64,000 nucleotides of DNA, from NCBI RefSeq assembly GCF_025567125.1, contig NZ_JAOQJI010000010.1:1-64000 (forward strand), written 5' to 3'. The translations under genes were made by a program, and so were the position numbers. Below the pieces are notes generated by a model. It made no database searches. It was not told the origin of the DNA and saw nothing but the letters and a program-made list of their open reading frames with translations. Shown here piece after piece: positions 34,771 through 43,043 of the stretch. The DNA comes from Phocaeicola fibrisolvens. Its GTDB lineage: Bacteria > Bacteroidota > Bacteroidia > Bacteroidales > Bacteroidaceae. Each line of letters opens with the position of its first letter. The first letter of the stretch is position 1.

Positions 34771-36426
34771 TCAGTATATCGTGACTCCTGCCGGGGTAAT
34801 GCTTCCATCGGGAGCCATCAGGCTGAATCGGAAAAATCCCTTCCCGATTTTTTTTGGTATATCTTTCTCTGGATCTGTCGTACGTAGAATTTCCAGTCCG
34901 GTCACATCGCTGATAATGAGAGTATATCCTTGAGGAACAGAAGGATATTCTCCGTATAGAATGGAAGGCTCTGTTTTCTGAGGCATGTTCAGGGCCAATG
35001 GGACACTTTCATGTCCATATCGGTCGACAGTGGTGACAGCCCAGTAGATTCCTCCTTTTTCGAAAAGACTGGCTATGAATGTGTACTGACAGCTGTCGGT
35101 GCGTGTGACTATCAGATTTTGAGCTTTTTCTGTATCTACCGGATAAGCATCTGATGCATATACACGGTAATAAATGCCTCCGGGTAAAGACGTGGAAGCT
35201 TTCCAACTCATGCGGATGCCATTTTCTTGCAAACTCAGGGAAGGAGAAGAGGGTGCTGCCGGAATTTCACTTTTGGCCCATGTCATAGGAGGGACTACTG
35301 CAGGATAGACGTAGAAGTTGTTTTTAAGTTCATCTAGAATTCCCTTGGTATTGTCAAGCAGGAATTTGTTGCGGAAATAGGCTTGACCTTCCAATCCGAT
35401 TTTTCGTGTAAAATAGATTTGCCGTATAATTTCATCCAGTTTCCAGTCTTGTTCTTTGGGGTGAAGAAAATAGATGCCCAGTCCGGGAACGACCCAGCGT
35501 TCGTTCTTGTTTTCCAGCCAGTCGAGTGCAAAAGGATAAAAATGGTTCCCTTGAAAATACATCATCGGGAACAAGGCATCCTGTATTCCTTCATCGAGCC
35601 ATTTTTGAGCATCCTGGTATACTGTGCTGTAGGCGTTCCATCCAAAAGATGAATAACGTCGGGTATCGTTGAACTTTCCAATGGGAGAACTGCTTACTTT
35701 CACCCAAGGTTTCAGCTTCTTGACTTCTGTATAGATGCGTCGGACAATGTGGGTGATGTTGTTTCTTCGCCATTGTTTGAGGTCTTGTTTCTTTCCATAT
35801 TTCCGGTAGGTATCTTGGTCGGGAAACTTTTCACCTTGTTCCGGATAGCGGATATAGTCTAGGTGAATACCGTCTACATCGTAATGAGAGACGATTTCTT
35901 TGGCAATTTGGCTGAGGTACTCGGCAGTTCCGGGATTTCCGGGATCCAGATACCAGCTTCCTTGAAACTGTTTACAGAGTTTCGGCTGTTTTCTAGTTAC
36001 ACAATTTTTTCCCAGCAAACCTACCTGACGCTGGTTGCCAATAGGGATACATACCAGCCAGGCATGTAATTCCAGTCCCCGTTTGTGACATTCTTCTACG
36101 GCGAATTGGAGGGGGTCATATCCGGGATTCTTTCCGGTATGTCCTGTCAGGCATTCTGCGAACGTTTCAAAAGCGGAAGGATATATGACATCTCCCCGAA
36201 GGCGAGTCTGGAAAAGTACAGTATTGAAATGCGCGGCTTTCAATTCATCCAGTTGGTGTCTTAGTTCGTTTTTTTGTGCTTCGATGCTTTGCGGAGAATT
36301 GGCTCTTTTGGAAGGCCAGTCCATCCCTCCAAGCGTGGTCAGCCAGGTGGCACGAATTTCTCCTTTAGGCTGTGCTTGTATAAAAAGAGAGCAGCCTATG
36401 AATAGCAGACTGATAAGTATTCGCAT
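34771..36426 (-). CDS. glycoside hydrolase family 10-like secreted enzyme (GHL10)
   Basis: 551 residues with a signal peptide (about 1-18, LFIQAQ). The N-terminal two-thirds is a GHL10/DUF187-type TIM barrel, recognised from GEIRATWLTTLGGMDWPS near residue 23, VDGIHLDYIRYP near 195 and WVKVSSSPIGKF near 245; the acidic residues in HLDYIRYPEQ are candidate catalytic residues. The C-terminus (about 385-480) is a fibronectin-III-like beta domain. It has no polysaccharide-utilisation neighbours. The substrate is unknown. Confidence 0.85.
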   Translation of the reverse strand: MRILISLLFIGCSLFIQAQPKGEIRATWLTTLGGMDWPSKRANSPQSIEAQKNELRHQLDELKAAHFNTVLFQTRLRGDVIYPSAFETFAECLTGHTGKNPGYDPLQFAVEECHKRGLELHAWLVCIPIGNQRQVGLLGKNCVTRKQPKLCKQFQGSWYLDPGNPGTAEYLSQIAKEIVSHYDVDGIHLDYIRYPEQGEKFPDQDTYRKYGKKQDLKQWRRNNITHIVRRIYTEVKKLKPWVKVSSSPIGKFNDTRRYSSFGWNAYSTVYQDAQKWLDEGIQDALFPMMYFQGNHFYPFALDWLENKNERWVVPGLGIYFLHPKEQDWKLDEIIRQIYFTRKIGLEGQAYFRNKFLLDNTKGILDELKNNFYVYPAVVPPMTWAKSEIPAAPSSPSLSLQENGIRMSWKASTSLPGGIYYRVYASDAYPVDTEKAQNLIVTRTDSCQYTFIASLFEKGGIYWAVTTVDRYGHESVPLALNMPQKTEPSILYGEYPSVPQGYTLIISDVTGLEILRTTDPEKDIPKKIGKGFFRFSLMAPDGSITPAGVTIY

Positions 36427-36444
36427 GTCGGATTCAAAATTTGC

Positions 36445-36452
36445 GCAAATAT
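36445..36452 (-). promoter_or_regulatory. -7 promoter element of the GHL10 gene
   Basis: TATATTTG, an exact TAnnTTTG match on the minus strand, 18 bp before the ATG at 36426. Confidence 0.6.
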
Positions 36453-36609
36453 AATTAAAGCTGTTTGCAGAGACAAATTGAAAATGCAGTTTTCGAAGGA
36501 ATGTGTGGTAGTATGTCTTGCATCAGGTCTCAATCTTGTTTATAAACGGAAGAGAACTGAATGCGTTTTTATAGAAATGGAGGCTTTTCATGAATTAAAA
36601 TTATCTTAT

Positions 36610-36643
36610 TTTGGCGTCGGTTTTCTTCTTTTTATTACTTTTG
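36610..36643 (+). promoter_or_regulatory. promoter of the cstA-like gene
   Basis: TTTG at 36610-36613 and TACTTTTG at 36636-36643, spacer 22 bp (consensus 19-21). The ATG is 29 bp further on. Confidence 0.65.
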
Positions 36644-36672
36644 CGCCGAAATAAGAGATAAATCGAAAATCT

Positions 36673-38103
36673 ATGGTCGCATTTACTATCGCATTGGTTT
36701 TACTGGTGGTAGGATATTGGGTTTATGGAAAATACATTGACACGTTGTTCGCACCTGATTCTGCCCGAAAAACTCCGGCATTGACCCTGACAGACGGAGT
36801 TGATTTCATTCCACTTCCTACGTGGAAAATCTTTATGATTCAGTTCTTGAATATTGCCGGCTTAGGGCCTATTTTCGGGGCTATCATGGGCGCACAGTTC
36901 GGCACGGCTTCTTACTTGTGGATTGTGTTCGGTACGATTTTTGCCGGTGCGGTCCACGATTTTCTGTCCGGCACGTTGTCATTGCGGAACAGGGGGGAAA
37001 GCTTGCCGGAAATTATCGGCCGTTATCTGGGAATAAGAACGAAAAAGGTAGCTTGTGTATTTACGGTATTGCTGATGATTCTGGTGGGGGCTGTATTTGT
37101 ATCAGGACCTGCGGAACTGTTGGCCGGAATGACACCTGCTTCCTTGAATGTGTATTTCTGGGTGGTGGTCATCTTCTTGTATTATATTTTGGCCACCATG
37201 CTTCCTATCGACAAGATTATCGGTCGGATATATCCGTTGTTTGCATTTGCCCTGTTGTTCATGGCGGTAGGAGTTCTGGTCATGCTGTATGTGAAAAGTC
37301 CGGCTCTTCCGGAGATATGGGAAGGATTTGGAACCAAGTATGAGAAAAACCCCATATTCCCGATGATGTTCATATCCATTGCCTGTGGGGCCATCAGCGG
37401 TTTCCATGCCACTCAATCCCCCTTGATGGCGCGTTGCATTACCAATGAGAAACATTGTCGTCCGGTGTTTTACGGGGCGATGGTAACCGAAGGTATTGTG
37501 GCGCTGATTTGGGCAGCCGCTGCGACGTATTTCTTTCAGGAAAACGGCATTGTAGACAAGGTGACAGGAGTGGCTTATTCAGGAGCCAAGGTAGCCACTG
37601 ACATTTCCAAGGACTGGTTGGGTACCTTTGGCGGTATCCTGGCCATTCTGGGTATTGTGGCAGCTCCGATAACGAGTGGCGATACAGCTCTCCGCTCGGC
37701 CCGTCTGATTGTGGCCGATTTCTTCCGCGTGGAGCAGCGTTCCATCGGAAAGCGTCTGGTCATCAGTATTCCGATTTTTCTGGTCACCGTAGGATTGCTG
37801 GTCTATAGTTTTGGCGATGCGGAAGGCTTCAAGATAATCTGGCGGTATTTTGCCTGGTGTAACCAGACTTTATCTGTCTTTACGCTATGGGCCATTACAG
37901 TCTATCTGGTGGGAGCCCGGAAAAATTACTGGGTGACTTTGGTGCCAGCCCTGTTCATGACATGTGTCTGCTCCACTTATTTGTTTATTGCCCCCGAAGG
38001 TTTTTCGTTGGGGAGTGAAGTCTCCTATGCCATTGGAGGAGGCTGTACGTTGGTAGCGGCGGTGTGGTTCATGTGCTGGTTCCGCCGGGTACGTTCCTTG
38101 TAG
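36673..38103 (+). CDS. CstA family carbon-starvation permease
   Basis: Inner-membrane transporter of 476 residues with about twelve to fourteen hydrophobic segments. It begins FTIALVLLVVGYWVYGKYIDTLFAPD and includes FLNIAGLGPIFGAIMGAQFG and CGAISGFHATQSPLMARC, which are CstA hallmarks. It is well below the 700 residues of E. coli CstA; shorter forms are common in Bacteroidetes. Known members import peptides or pyruvate; the substrate here is unproven. Confidence 0.92.
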   Translation: MVAFTIALVLLVVGYWVYGKYIDTLFAPDSARKTPALTLTDGVDFIPLPTWKIFMIQFLNIAGLGPIFGAIMGAQFGTASYLWIVFGTIFAGAVHDFLSGTLSLRNRGESLPEIIGRYLGIRTKKVACVFTVLLMILVGAVFVSGPAELLAGMTPASLNVYFWVVVIFLYYILATMLPIDKIIGRIYPLFAFALLFMAVGVLVMLYVKSPALPEIWEGFGTKYEKNPIFPMMFISIACGAISGFHATQSPLMARCITNEKHCRPVFYGAMVTEGIVALIWAAAATYFFQENGIVDKVTGVAYSGAKVATDISKDWLGTFGGILAILGIVAAPITSGDTALRSARLIVADFFRVEQRSIGKRLVISIPIFLVTVGLLVYSFGDAEGFKIIWRYFAWCNQTLSVFTLWAITVYLVGARKNYWVTLVPALFMTCVCSTYLFIAPEGFSLGSEVSYAIGGGCTLVAAVWFMCWFRRVRSL

Positions 38104-38110
38104 CGATTTG

Positions 38111-38142
38111 TTTGGCTGTTCAACAGATTATGGCTACTTTTG
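38111..38142 (+). promoter_or_regulatory. promoter of the predicted porin gene
   Basis: TTTG at 38111-38114, 20-bp spacer, TACTTTTG at 38135-38142: an ideal match to the Bacteroides -33/-7 pattern, 29 bp before the ATG. The porin therefore does not depend on the cstA promoter. Confidence 0.75.
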
Positions 38143-38171
38143 CAGCCGGTAAAGGATAAAAGTGAAATCAA

Positions 38172-39413
38172 ATGAAAAAACAATTCTTTTTGATGTGGGC
38201 CATGGCCGTTGTTTCGACGGGAGTAATGGCTCAGAAGAAAGATTTTGGCTATAAGTTTTATGGCCAGGTACGTACGGACCTGTTTTATAACAGCCGTTCC
38301 AATTCGGAGACAGTGGATGGACTTTTTTATATGTATCCCAAGGATATGGCTCCCGATGCGGATGGAAAGGATTTGAATGCAAAACCCGACGGTAATTTCT
38401 ATACCTTATATACTAGGTTGGGAGTGGATGTGACCGGGCCGATGTGGGGAAAGGCTAAGACTTCGGCAAAGGTAGAGATAGACTTCCGCGGTTCAGGTAC
38501 CACCTATTCGCTGATTCGTATTCGTCATGCCTATTTTAATTTGGATTGGGGAAAATCTGCGTTGTTGGTAGGACAGACCTGGCATCCTTTATATGGAGAT
38601 GTGTCGCCCGACATCTTGAACCTGAATATGGGAGCTCCTTATCAGCCTTTCAGCCGTGCGCCTCAGGTGCGCTACCGTTTGACGGAAAAACATTTCGTGC
38701 TGACTGCTGCTGCCGTATGGCAGTCACAATATCTGTCTGTCGGTCCGTCTTCCAATCAGGCAGGTGCGACAACTACTCAGAAGAACCAGAGTTTCATCAA
38801 GAACGGATGTATGCCGGAATTTTATCTGGGAATGGATTATAAACGCCCGGGTTTATTGGCCGGAGCAGGCGTACATGTGGCTTCCATCACTCCTCGTACG
38901 CAGTCGGAATATGATGGAAAAACCTACAAGGTGAGCGAACGCATTACGGGAGTTTCTGCCGAGGCACATGTGAAGTATACGCACCAGCGTTTCCTGTTGG
39001 CTGCCAAGAGTGTGCTGGGCTCCAATCTCACACAGGCCAGTACCATCGGAGGTTATGGCATTACTTCCACTGATTCCCGGACCGGGGAACAGGAATATAC
39101 GCCGGTGCGCGTTTCTCATACTTGGTTGAATATGATGTATGGAAGTACCTTCCGTGGCGGAATCTTTGCCGGATATCTGAAAAACCTGGGTGCATCGAAA
39201 GAAGTGACCGGAGTGTTGGGGACTGGAACCGATATTGACCAGTTGAATACGTTGGGTGCTGAATTTACTTATAACCGTCCAAATTGGAAAATCGGGGCCG
39301 AATATACCTGGACAGGTGCCTGGTATGGAGATTATACTGCAAAGGCCCGCGTGACCAATACGCATCTGGTGAAAAACAATCGTATTGTATTCACGGCCTT
39401 GTTCCAGTTCTGA
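38172..39413 (+). CDS. predicted outer-membrane beta-barrel (porin-like) protein
   Basis: 413 residues with a signal peptide (about 1-20, ending GVMAQ). The mature chain alternates polar and hydrophobic residues with many aromatic residues at strand ends, ending in a phenylalanine (TALFQF), as expected for an outer-membrane barrel. The N-terminal strand starts FGYKFYGQVRTDLFYNSRSN, and GRTWHP-like LLVGQTWHPLYGDVSP occurs near residue 130. No specific family is certain; a DcaP-like porin is a possibility. It follows the cstA gene but has its own promoter. Confidence 0.75.
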   Translation: MKKQFFLMWAMAVVSTGVMAQKKDFGYKFYGQVRTDLFYNSRSNSETVDGLFYMYPKDMAPDADGKDLNAKPDGNFYTLYTRLGVDVTGPMWGKAKTSAKVEIDFRGSGTTYSLIRIRHAYFNLDWGKSALLVGQTWHPLYGDVSPDILNLNMGAPYQPFSRAPQVRYRLTEKHFVLTAAAVWQSQYLSVGPSSNQAGATTTQKNQSFIKNGCMPEFYLGMDYKRPGLLAGAGVHVASITPRTQSEYDGKTYKVSERITGVSAEAHVKYTHQRFLLAAKSVLGSNLTQASTIGGYGITSTDSRTGEQEYTPVRVSHTWLNMMYGSTFRGGIFAGYLKNLGASKEVTGVLGTGTDIDQLNTLGAEFTYNRPNWKIGAEYTWTGAWYGDYTAKARVTNTHLVKNNRIVFTALFQF

Positions 39414-39532
39414 GACAAGCAGCGCCTGCTGTCCGCTGAATGTGGCGGTTGGAACATGAAAAGTGTAAGTTGAAGATAAGTCCTTGTGTTTCTACAAATT
39501 TCATGTTAAAAATCAAGTAAAGGTTATAAATA

Positions 39533-39565
39533 TTGAGATTATATAAAGAAAAAGTATTACCTTTG
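39533..39565 (+). promoter_or_regulatory. promoter of the Lrp/AsnC gene
   Basis: TACCTTTG at 39558-39565 is an exact -7 match. A TTG lies at 39533-39535, a 22-bp spacer. The ATG follows 22 bp on. Confidence 0.6.
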
Positions 39566-39587
39566 CATGAATACAAAAACATAGAAG

Positions 39588-40067
39588 ATGGGACATCATC
39601 AATTAGACACCTTAGACGAACAGATCCTGCGTATGATTGCAGGCAATGCACGTATTCCATTCTTGGAAGTGGCACGCGCGTGTAATGTATCGGGAGCCGC
39701 TATTCATCAGCGAATTCAAAAGTTGACGAACCTGGGAATTCTGAAAGGTTCAGAATTCATCATTGATCCGGAAAAGATAGGCTATGAAACTTGTGCCTAC
39801 ATCGGTTTGTATTTAAAAGACCCGGAACAATTCGACACGGTTACGGAAGCATTGAAGCACATTCCGGAAGTAGTGGAATGTCATTTTACGACCGGACAGT
39901 ATGACTTGTTTATCAAAATTTATGCGAAAAACAATCATCACCTGCTGGAAATCATTCATGACAAGCTTCAGCCGCTGGGTCTGTCACGTTCGGAAACAAT
40001 TATTTCTTTCCGTGAAGCCATCAAACGCCAGATGCCAATTATGGACCTGGCGAATGACGATGATTGA
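39588..40067 (+). CDS. Lrp/AsnC family transcriptional regulator
   Basis: 159-residue feast/famine regulator. The N-terminal helix-turn-helix is LDEQILRMIAGNARIPFLEVARACNVSGAAIHQRIQKL (residues about 6-43), followed by the ligand-binding RAM domain with YIGLYLKDPEQFDTVTEAL and the typical GQYDLFIKIYAKN. It is the closest regulator to the cstA/porin pair, which Lrp proteins could plausibly control, but no operator was identified. Convergent with folA, 10 bp apart. Confidence 0.94.
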   Translation: MGHHQLDTLDEQILRMIAGNARIPFLEVARACNVSGAAIHQRIQKLTNLGILKGSEFIIDPEKIGYETCAYIGLYLKDPEQFDTVTEALKHIPEVVECHFTTGQYDLFIKIYAKNNHHLLEIIHDKLQPLGLSRSETIISFREAIKRQMPIMDLANDDD

Positions 40068-40077
40068 TACGTGACAC

Positions 40078-40572
40078 TTATTTTTGTGTACGTTCGTAGT
40101 CAACGAAACTATAGGAGTAGAGATGCTTTTCGTCCGTTGGATGGCATTCTCTACTTTTTTCTTGCCATATATGGCGGTCTATTTCCGGGAAGAAAGTGTC
40201 GGCGGGCACTTGGTCGTCTTCCACTTCTGTCAGATAGAGGCGGTCGGCCAGCGGAAGGGCCTCCGTGTAGAGCGTGGCTCCTCCGATGATGAAGACTTCT
40301 TCTTCCTCTTTGCAGGATTTCAAGGCTTCTTCCAGTGTGTGGAAGCATTCTGCTCCTTCAAAATGTAAATCCTTTCTGCTCAGTACGACATTTCTCCGGT
40401 TAGGCAGGGCTCCTTTGGGGAGAGATTCAAAGGTATGCCGTCCCATCAGAATGGTGTGGCCTGTGGTGAGTGCCTTGAAACGTTTCAGGTCGTTGGGCAG
40501 CCAGTAAAGCAATTTGTTCTGGTAGCCGATGCCTCGTTTTTGGTTGATGGCGGCGATGATGGATAAGGTCAT
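40078..40572 (-). CDS. folA: dihydrofolate reductase
   Basis: Reduces dihydrofolate to tetrahydrofolate with NADPH; 164 residues, the usual length. The N-terminus SIIAAINQKRGIGYQNKLLYWLPNDLKRF contains the family pattern, HTILMGRHTFESLP the NADPH-binding segment and EVFIIGGATLYTEAL the GG motif. It lies 21 bp after thyA; thymidylate synthase consumes methylene-tetrahydrofolate and DHFR regenerates it, so the pairing is metabolically natural. Confidence 0.97.
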   Translation of the reverse strand: MTLSIIAAINQKRGIGYQNKLLYWLPNDLKRFKALTTGHTILMGRHTFESLPKGALPNRRNVVLSRKDLHFEGAECFHTLEEALKSCKEEEEVFIIGGATLYTEALPLADRLYLTEVEDDQVPADTFFPEIDRHIWQEKSRECHPTDEKHLYSYSFVDYERTQK

Positions 40573-40593
40573 ATTTCTGTTCTTTAAAGTGGG

Positions 40594-41388
40594 TTATACG
40601 GATACTTTTCCCGCGATGTGTGGCCACGGGTCGTAGTTCTCCAGCTGGAAGTCTTCGTATTGGAAGCTGAAGATGTCCTTCACGTCCGGATTGATTTTCA
40701 TGGTAGGCAAGGGGCGTGGAGTGCGTGTCAGCTGTAAATCAACTTGTTCCAGGTGATTCAAGTAGATGTGGGCATCTCCGAGCGTGTGGATGAAATCACC
40801 CGCTTTCAGTCCGGTCACCTGTGCCATCATCTGCAGCAGCAGGGCATAGGAGGCGATGTTGAACGGTACGCCCAGGAAGGTGTCGGCACTGCGCTGGTAC
40901 ATTTGCAGGCTCAGTCGTCCGTTGGCCACATAGAACTGAAAAAACGCGTGGCACGGGGGAAGGTTCATGTGGTTCAAGTCGCCCACGTTCCAGGCACTGA
41001 CGATGATGCGCCGGGAGTCGGGATTATGCTTGATGGTTTCCACCGCTTCCGAAATCTGGTCGATGAACGTACCGTCGTAGCCGGGCCAGGAGCGCCACTG
41101 GTAGCCGTAGATATGACCTAGGTCTCCGTTTTCATCGGCCCATTCGTTCCAGATTCTGACGCCATGTTCTTGCAGGTATTTCACGTTGGTATCCCCTTTG
41201 AGGAACCACAACAGTTCGTAGATGATGGATTTCAGGTGGAGTTTTTTGGTTGTGACGAGCGGGAAGCCGTCTTCCAGGTTGAAGCGCATCTGGTGACCGA
41301 ACACGCTGAGGGTGCCTGTGCCGGTACGGTCGTCTTTGCGTACGCCTTCCGTACGGATGCGGTGCAACAAGTCAAGATATTGTTTCAT
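40594..41388 (-). CDS. thyA: thymidylate synthase
   Basis: Makes dTMP from dUMP using methylene-tetrahydrofolate, 264 residues from MKQYLDLLHRI. The catalytic cysteine is in NLPPCHAFFQFYV. Other signatures are DRTGTGTLSVFGHQMRF, HNPDSRRIIVSAWN and the C-terminal region around ENYDPWPHI. A frame eight codons longer starts inside the exact -7 element at 41410-41417 and is rejected. folA is downstream. Confidence 0.97.
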   Translation of the reverse strand: MKQYLDLLHRIRTEGVRKDDRTGTGTLSVFGHQMRFNLEDGFPLVTTKKLHLKSIIYELLWFLKGDTNVKYLQEHGVRIWNEWADENGDLGHIYGYQWRSWPGYDGTFIDQISEAVETIKHNPDSRRIIVSAWNVGDLNHMNLPPCHAFFQFYVANGRLSLQMYQRSADTFLGVPFNIASYALLLQMMAQVTGLKAGDFIHTLGDAHIYLNHLEQVDLQLTRTPRPLPTMKINPDVKDIFSFQYEDFQLENYDPWPHIAGKVSV

Positions 41389-41409
41389 GATTGGATTTTT
41401 TTGTTTTTG

Positions 41410-41417
41410 CAAAGGTA
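41410..41417 (-). promoter_or_regulatory. -7 promoter element of thyA-folA
   Basis: TACCTTTG, an exact match on the minus strand, 21 bp before the ATG at 41388. It lies 13 bp from the divergent -7 element at 41430, so the two promoters overlap in their upstream parts. Confidence 0.65.
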
Positions 41418-41429
41418 GCTAATTTTTTT

Positions 41430-41437
41430 TATTTTTG
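41430..41437 (+). promoter_or_regulatory. -7 promoter element of the rRNA methyltransferase gene
   Basis: TATTTTTG, an exact TAnnTTTG match on the + strand, 29 bp before the ATG at 41467. Confidence 0.6.
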
Positions 41438-41466
41438 CCGGCGTAACATAATTGCTTAGCGTCATC

Positions 41467-42879
41467 ATGAATTTACCCTCTGATTTTGTCATTCGCACAC
41501 GTCGGCTGATGGGGGATGCCGACTTTTCTGCGTTGGAGGAAGCCTTGGAAAAGGAGACTCCGGTCAGCATCCGTATCAATCAGGATAAATGTACTTCTGT
41601 TCCTGTGGACAGCACACCAGTGCCTTGGTGTCCGGAAGGATACTACCTGTCCGGCAGGCCGGCGTTCACGTTCGACCCGTTGTTTCACGCCGGATGTTAT
41701 TACGTGCAGGAGGCATCGTCCATGTTTTTGGCCCAGGCACTCCGGCAGTATGTGCAGAAACCGGTTGTGATGCTCGATTTGTGTGCGGCTCCTGGAGGAA
41801 AATCCACACTGGCCCGGTCGGTGTTGCCCGAAGGCAGTCTGCTGGTAGCCAATGAGGTGATGCGCAACCGTTCGCAGGTACTGGCTGAGAATCTGGTCAA
41901 ATGGGGAAATCCGGAGGTGATGGTAACGAACAACGATCCGGCAGATTTTACGGAACTGGGCCCTCTCTTCGATGTGATTCTGACTGATGTGCCCTGCTCG
42001 GGAGAAGGAATGTTCCGCAAAGATGAAGTGGCGGTGCAGGAATGGAGTATCGCCAACGTGGATACGTGCTGGCAGCGGCAGCGTCGGATTCTGCGTGATA
42101 TATGGCCTTGCCTGAAGACCGGAGGCCTGCTGGTGTATAGCACTTGCACGTACAACCGGGAAGAGAATGAAGACAATGTGGCCTGGATTGCACAAGAACT
42201 GGGCGCAGAGGTGTTGCCTTTGGAAGTGAAGCCGGAATGGCATATTACCGGAAACCTGACCGAGCATACTTTCCCGGTTTATCGTTTCTTGCCGCACAAG
42301 ACAACGGGAGAAGGACTGTTTCTGGCTGTCTTGCGGAAAACGTCGGAAGAAGACAGGGAATGTGCACGGGTGAAGCCGGCGGGCAAGTCTCCCAAAAAAG
42401 GAAAAGGAGGAAAAACACCGGTGCTGCAGGTGCCGCGAGAGATGCAGACATGGATACACGGAGCAGAAGGTTACGAATTCCGTGTGGAAGAGATGGAAGC
42501 GGTGGCTTTCCCTATGGCCCATAAAGACCTCTATGATTTGCTGAAAAGTTGGCTTAAAGTATTGCATGCGGGTGTCAGACTGGGAGAATGGAAAGGGAAG
42601 GACTGGCAGCCTTCGCATACACTGGCCATGAGTACGGCATTCCGGAAAGAAGCTTTTCCGACAGCGGAACTGACTTATGAGCAGGCTGTGGCTTATTTGC
42701 GGAAAGAGGCGGTGACTCTTTCACCGGAGGTATCGAAAGGATATGTGGTGTTGGCTTATCGCGGACAGGCATTGGGCTTTGCCAAAAATATCGGCAATCG
42801 GGCCAACAATTTGTATCCGCAGGAATGGAGAATCCGAAGCGGATATTTGCCGGAAATACTTCCCAATTTATTTGTCTGA
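41467..42879 (+). CDS. RsmF/NSUN-type rRNA (cytosine-C5) methyltransferase
   Basis: 470-residue SAM-dependent m5C RNA methyltransferase. SAM-binding motif I is LDLCAAPGGKSTLA near 105-118. The two catalytic cysteines are in DVPCSGEGMFRKD and STCTYNREENED. The C-terminal half holds an RsmF-like RNA-binding extension. A short Lys/Gly-rich stretch (KSPKKGKGGK) links the two halves. The exact target base is not readable. The start follows an exact -7 element; a start five codons upstream is less likely. Array C begins 2 bp after its stop codon. Confidence 0.9.
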   Translation: MNLPSDFVIRTRRLMGDADFSALEEALEKETPVSIRINQDKCTSVPVDSTPVPWCPEGYYLSGRPAFTFDPLFHAGCYYVQEASSMFLAQALRQYVQKPVVMLDLCAAPGGKSTLARSVLPEGSLLVANEVMRNRSQVLAENLVKWGNPEVMVTNNDPADFTELGPLFDVILTDVPCSGEGMFRKDEVAVQEWSIANVDTCWQRQRRILRDIWPCLKTGGLLVYSTCTYNREENEDNVAWIAQELGAEVLPLEVKPEWHITGNLTEHTFPVYRFLPHKTTGEGLFLAVLRKTSEEDRECARVKPAGKSPKKGKGGKTPVLQVPREMQTWIHGAEGYEFRVEEMEAVAFPMAHKDLYDLLKSWLKVLHAGVRLGEWKGKDWQPSHTLAMSTAFRKEAFPTAELTYEQAVAYLRKEAVTLSPEVSKGYVVLAYRGQALGFAKNIGNRANNLYPQEWRIRSGYLPEILPNLFV

Positions 42880-42880
42880 A

Positions 42881-43006
42881 AAACGCCTAGGCGTTTGAAC
42901 TCAAACGCAAGTACGTTTTAAGCAAAACGCCTAAGCGTTTTAAGTGAAACGCTTAGACGTTTGGATGAAAACGCTTAGACGTTTTTCCTGAAACGTAAAG
43001 GCGTTT
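42881..43006. repeat. tandem palindrome array C: six units, 22-bp period
   Basis: Six 16-bp palindromic cores start at 42881, 42903, 42925, 42947, 42969 and 42991, exactly 22 bp apart, separated by 6-bp spacers of unrelated sequence (GAACTC, TAAGCA, TAAGTG, GGATGA, TTCCTG). The first core, AAACGCCTAGGCGTTT, is a perfect palindrome; the others vary at the centre (CTAA, TTAG, AAGT) or in one arm. As RNA each would form a 6-bp stem with a 4-nt loop. It fills the gap between the convergent rRNA methyltransferase and tolC genes. Confidence 0.92.
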
Positions 43007-43043
43007 TTATGGTGTTTTGTAACTCGTTGAAAATCAGTGCGGC

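Noticed and set aside
41473..42618. 381-codon open frame on the minus strand
   Set aside because: Antisense of the rRNA methyltransferase; low-quality composition with no family resemblance.
42881..43006. Array C as a CRISPR array
   Set aside because: Spacers are 6 bp and the units are palindromes; there are no 25-40 bp spacers and no cas genes.
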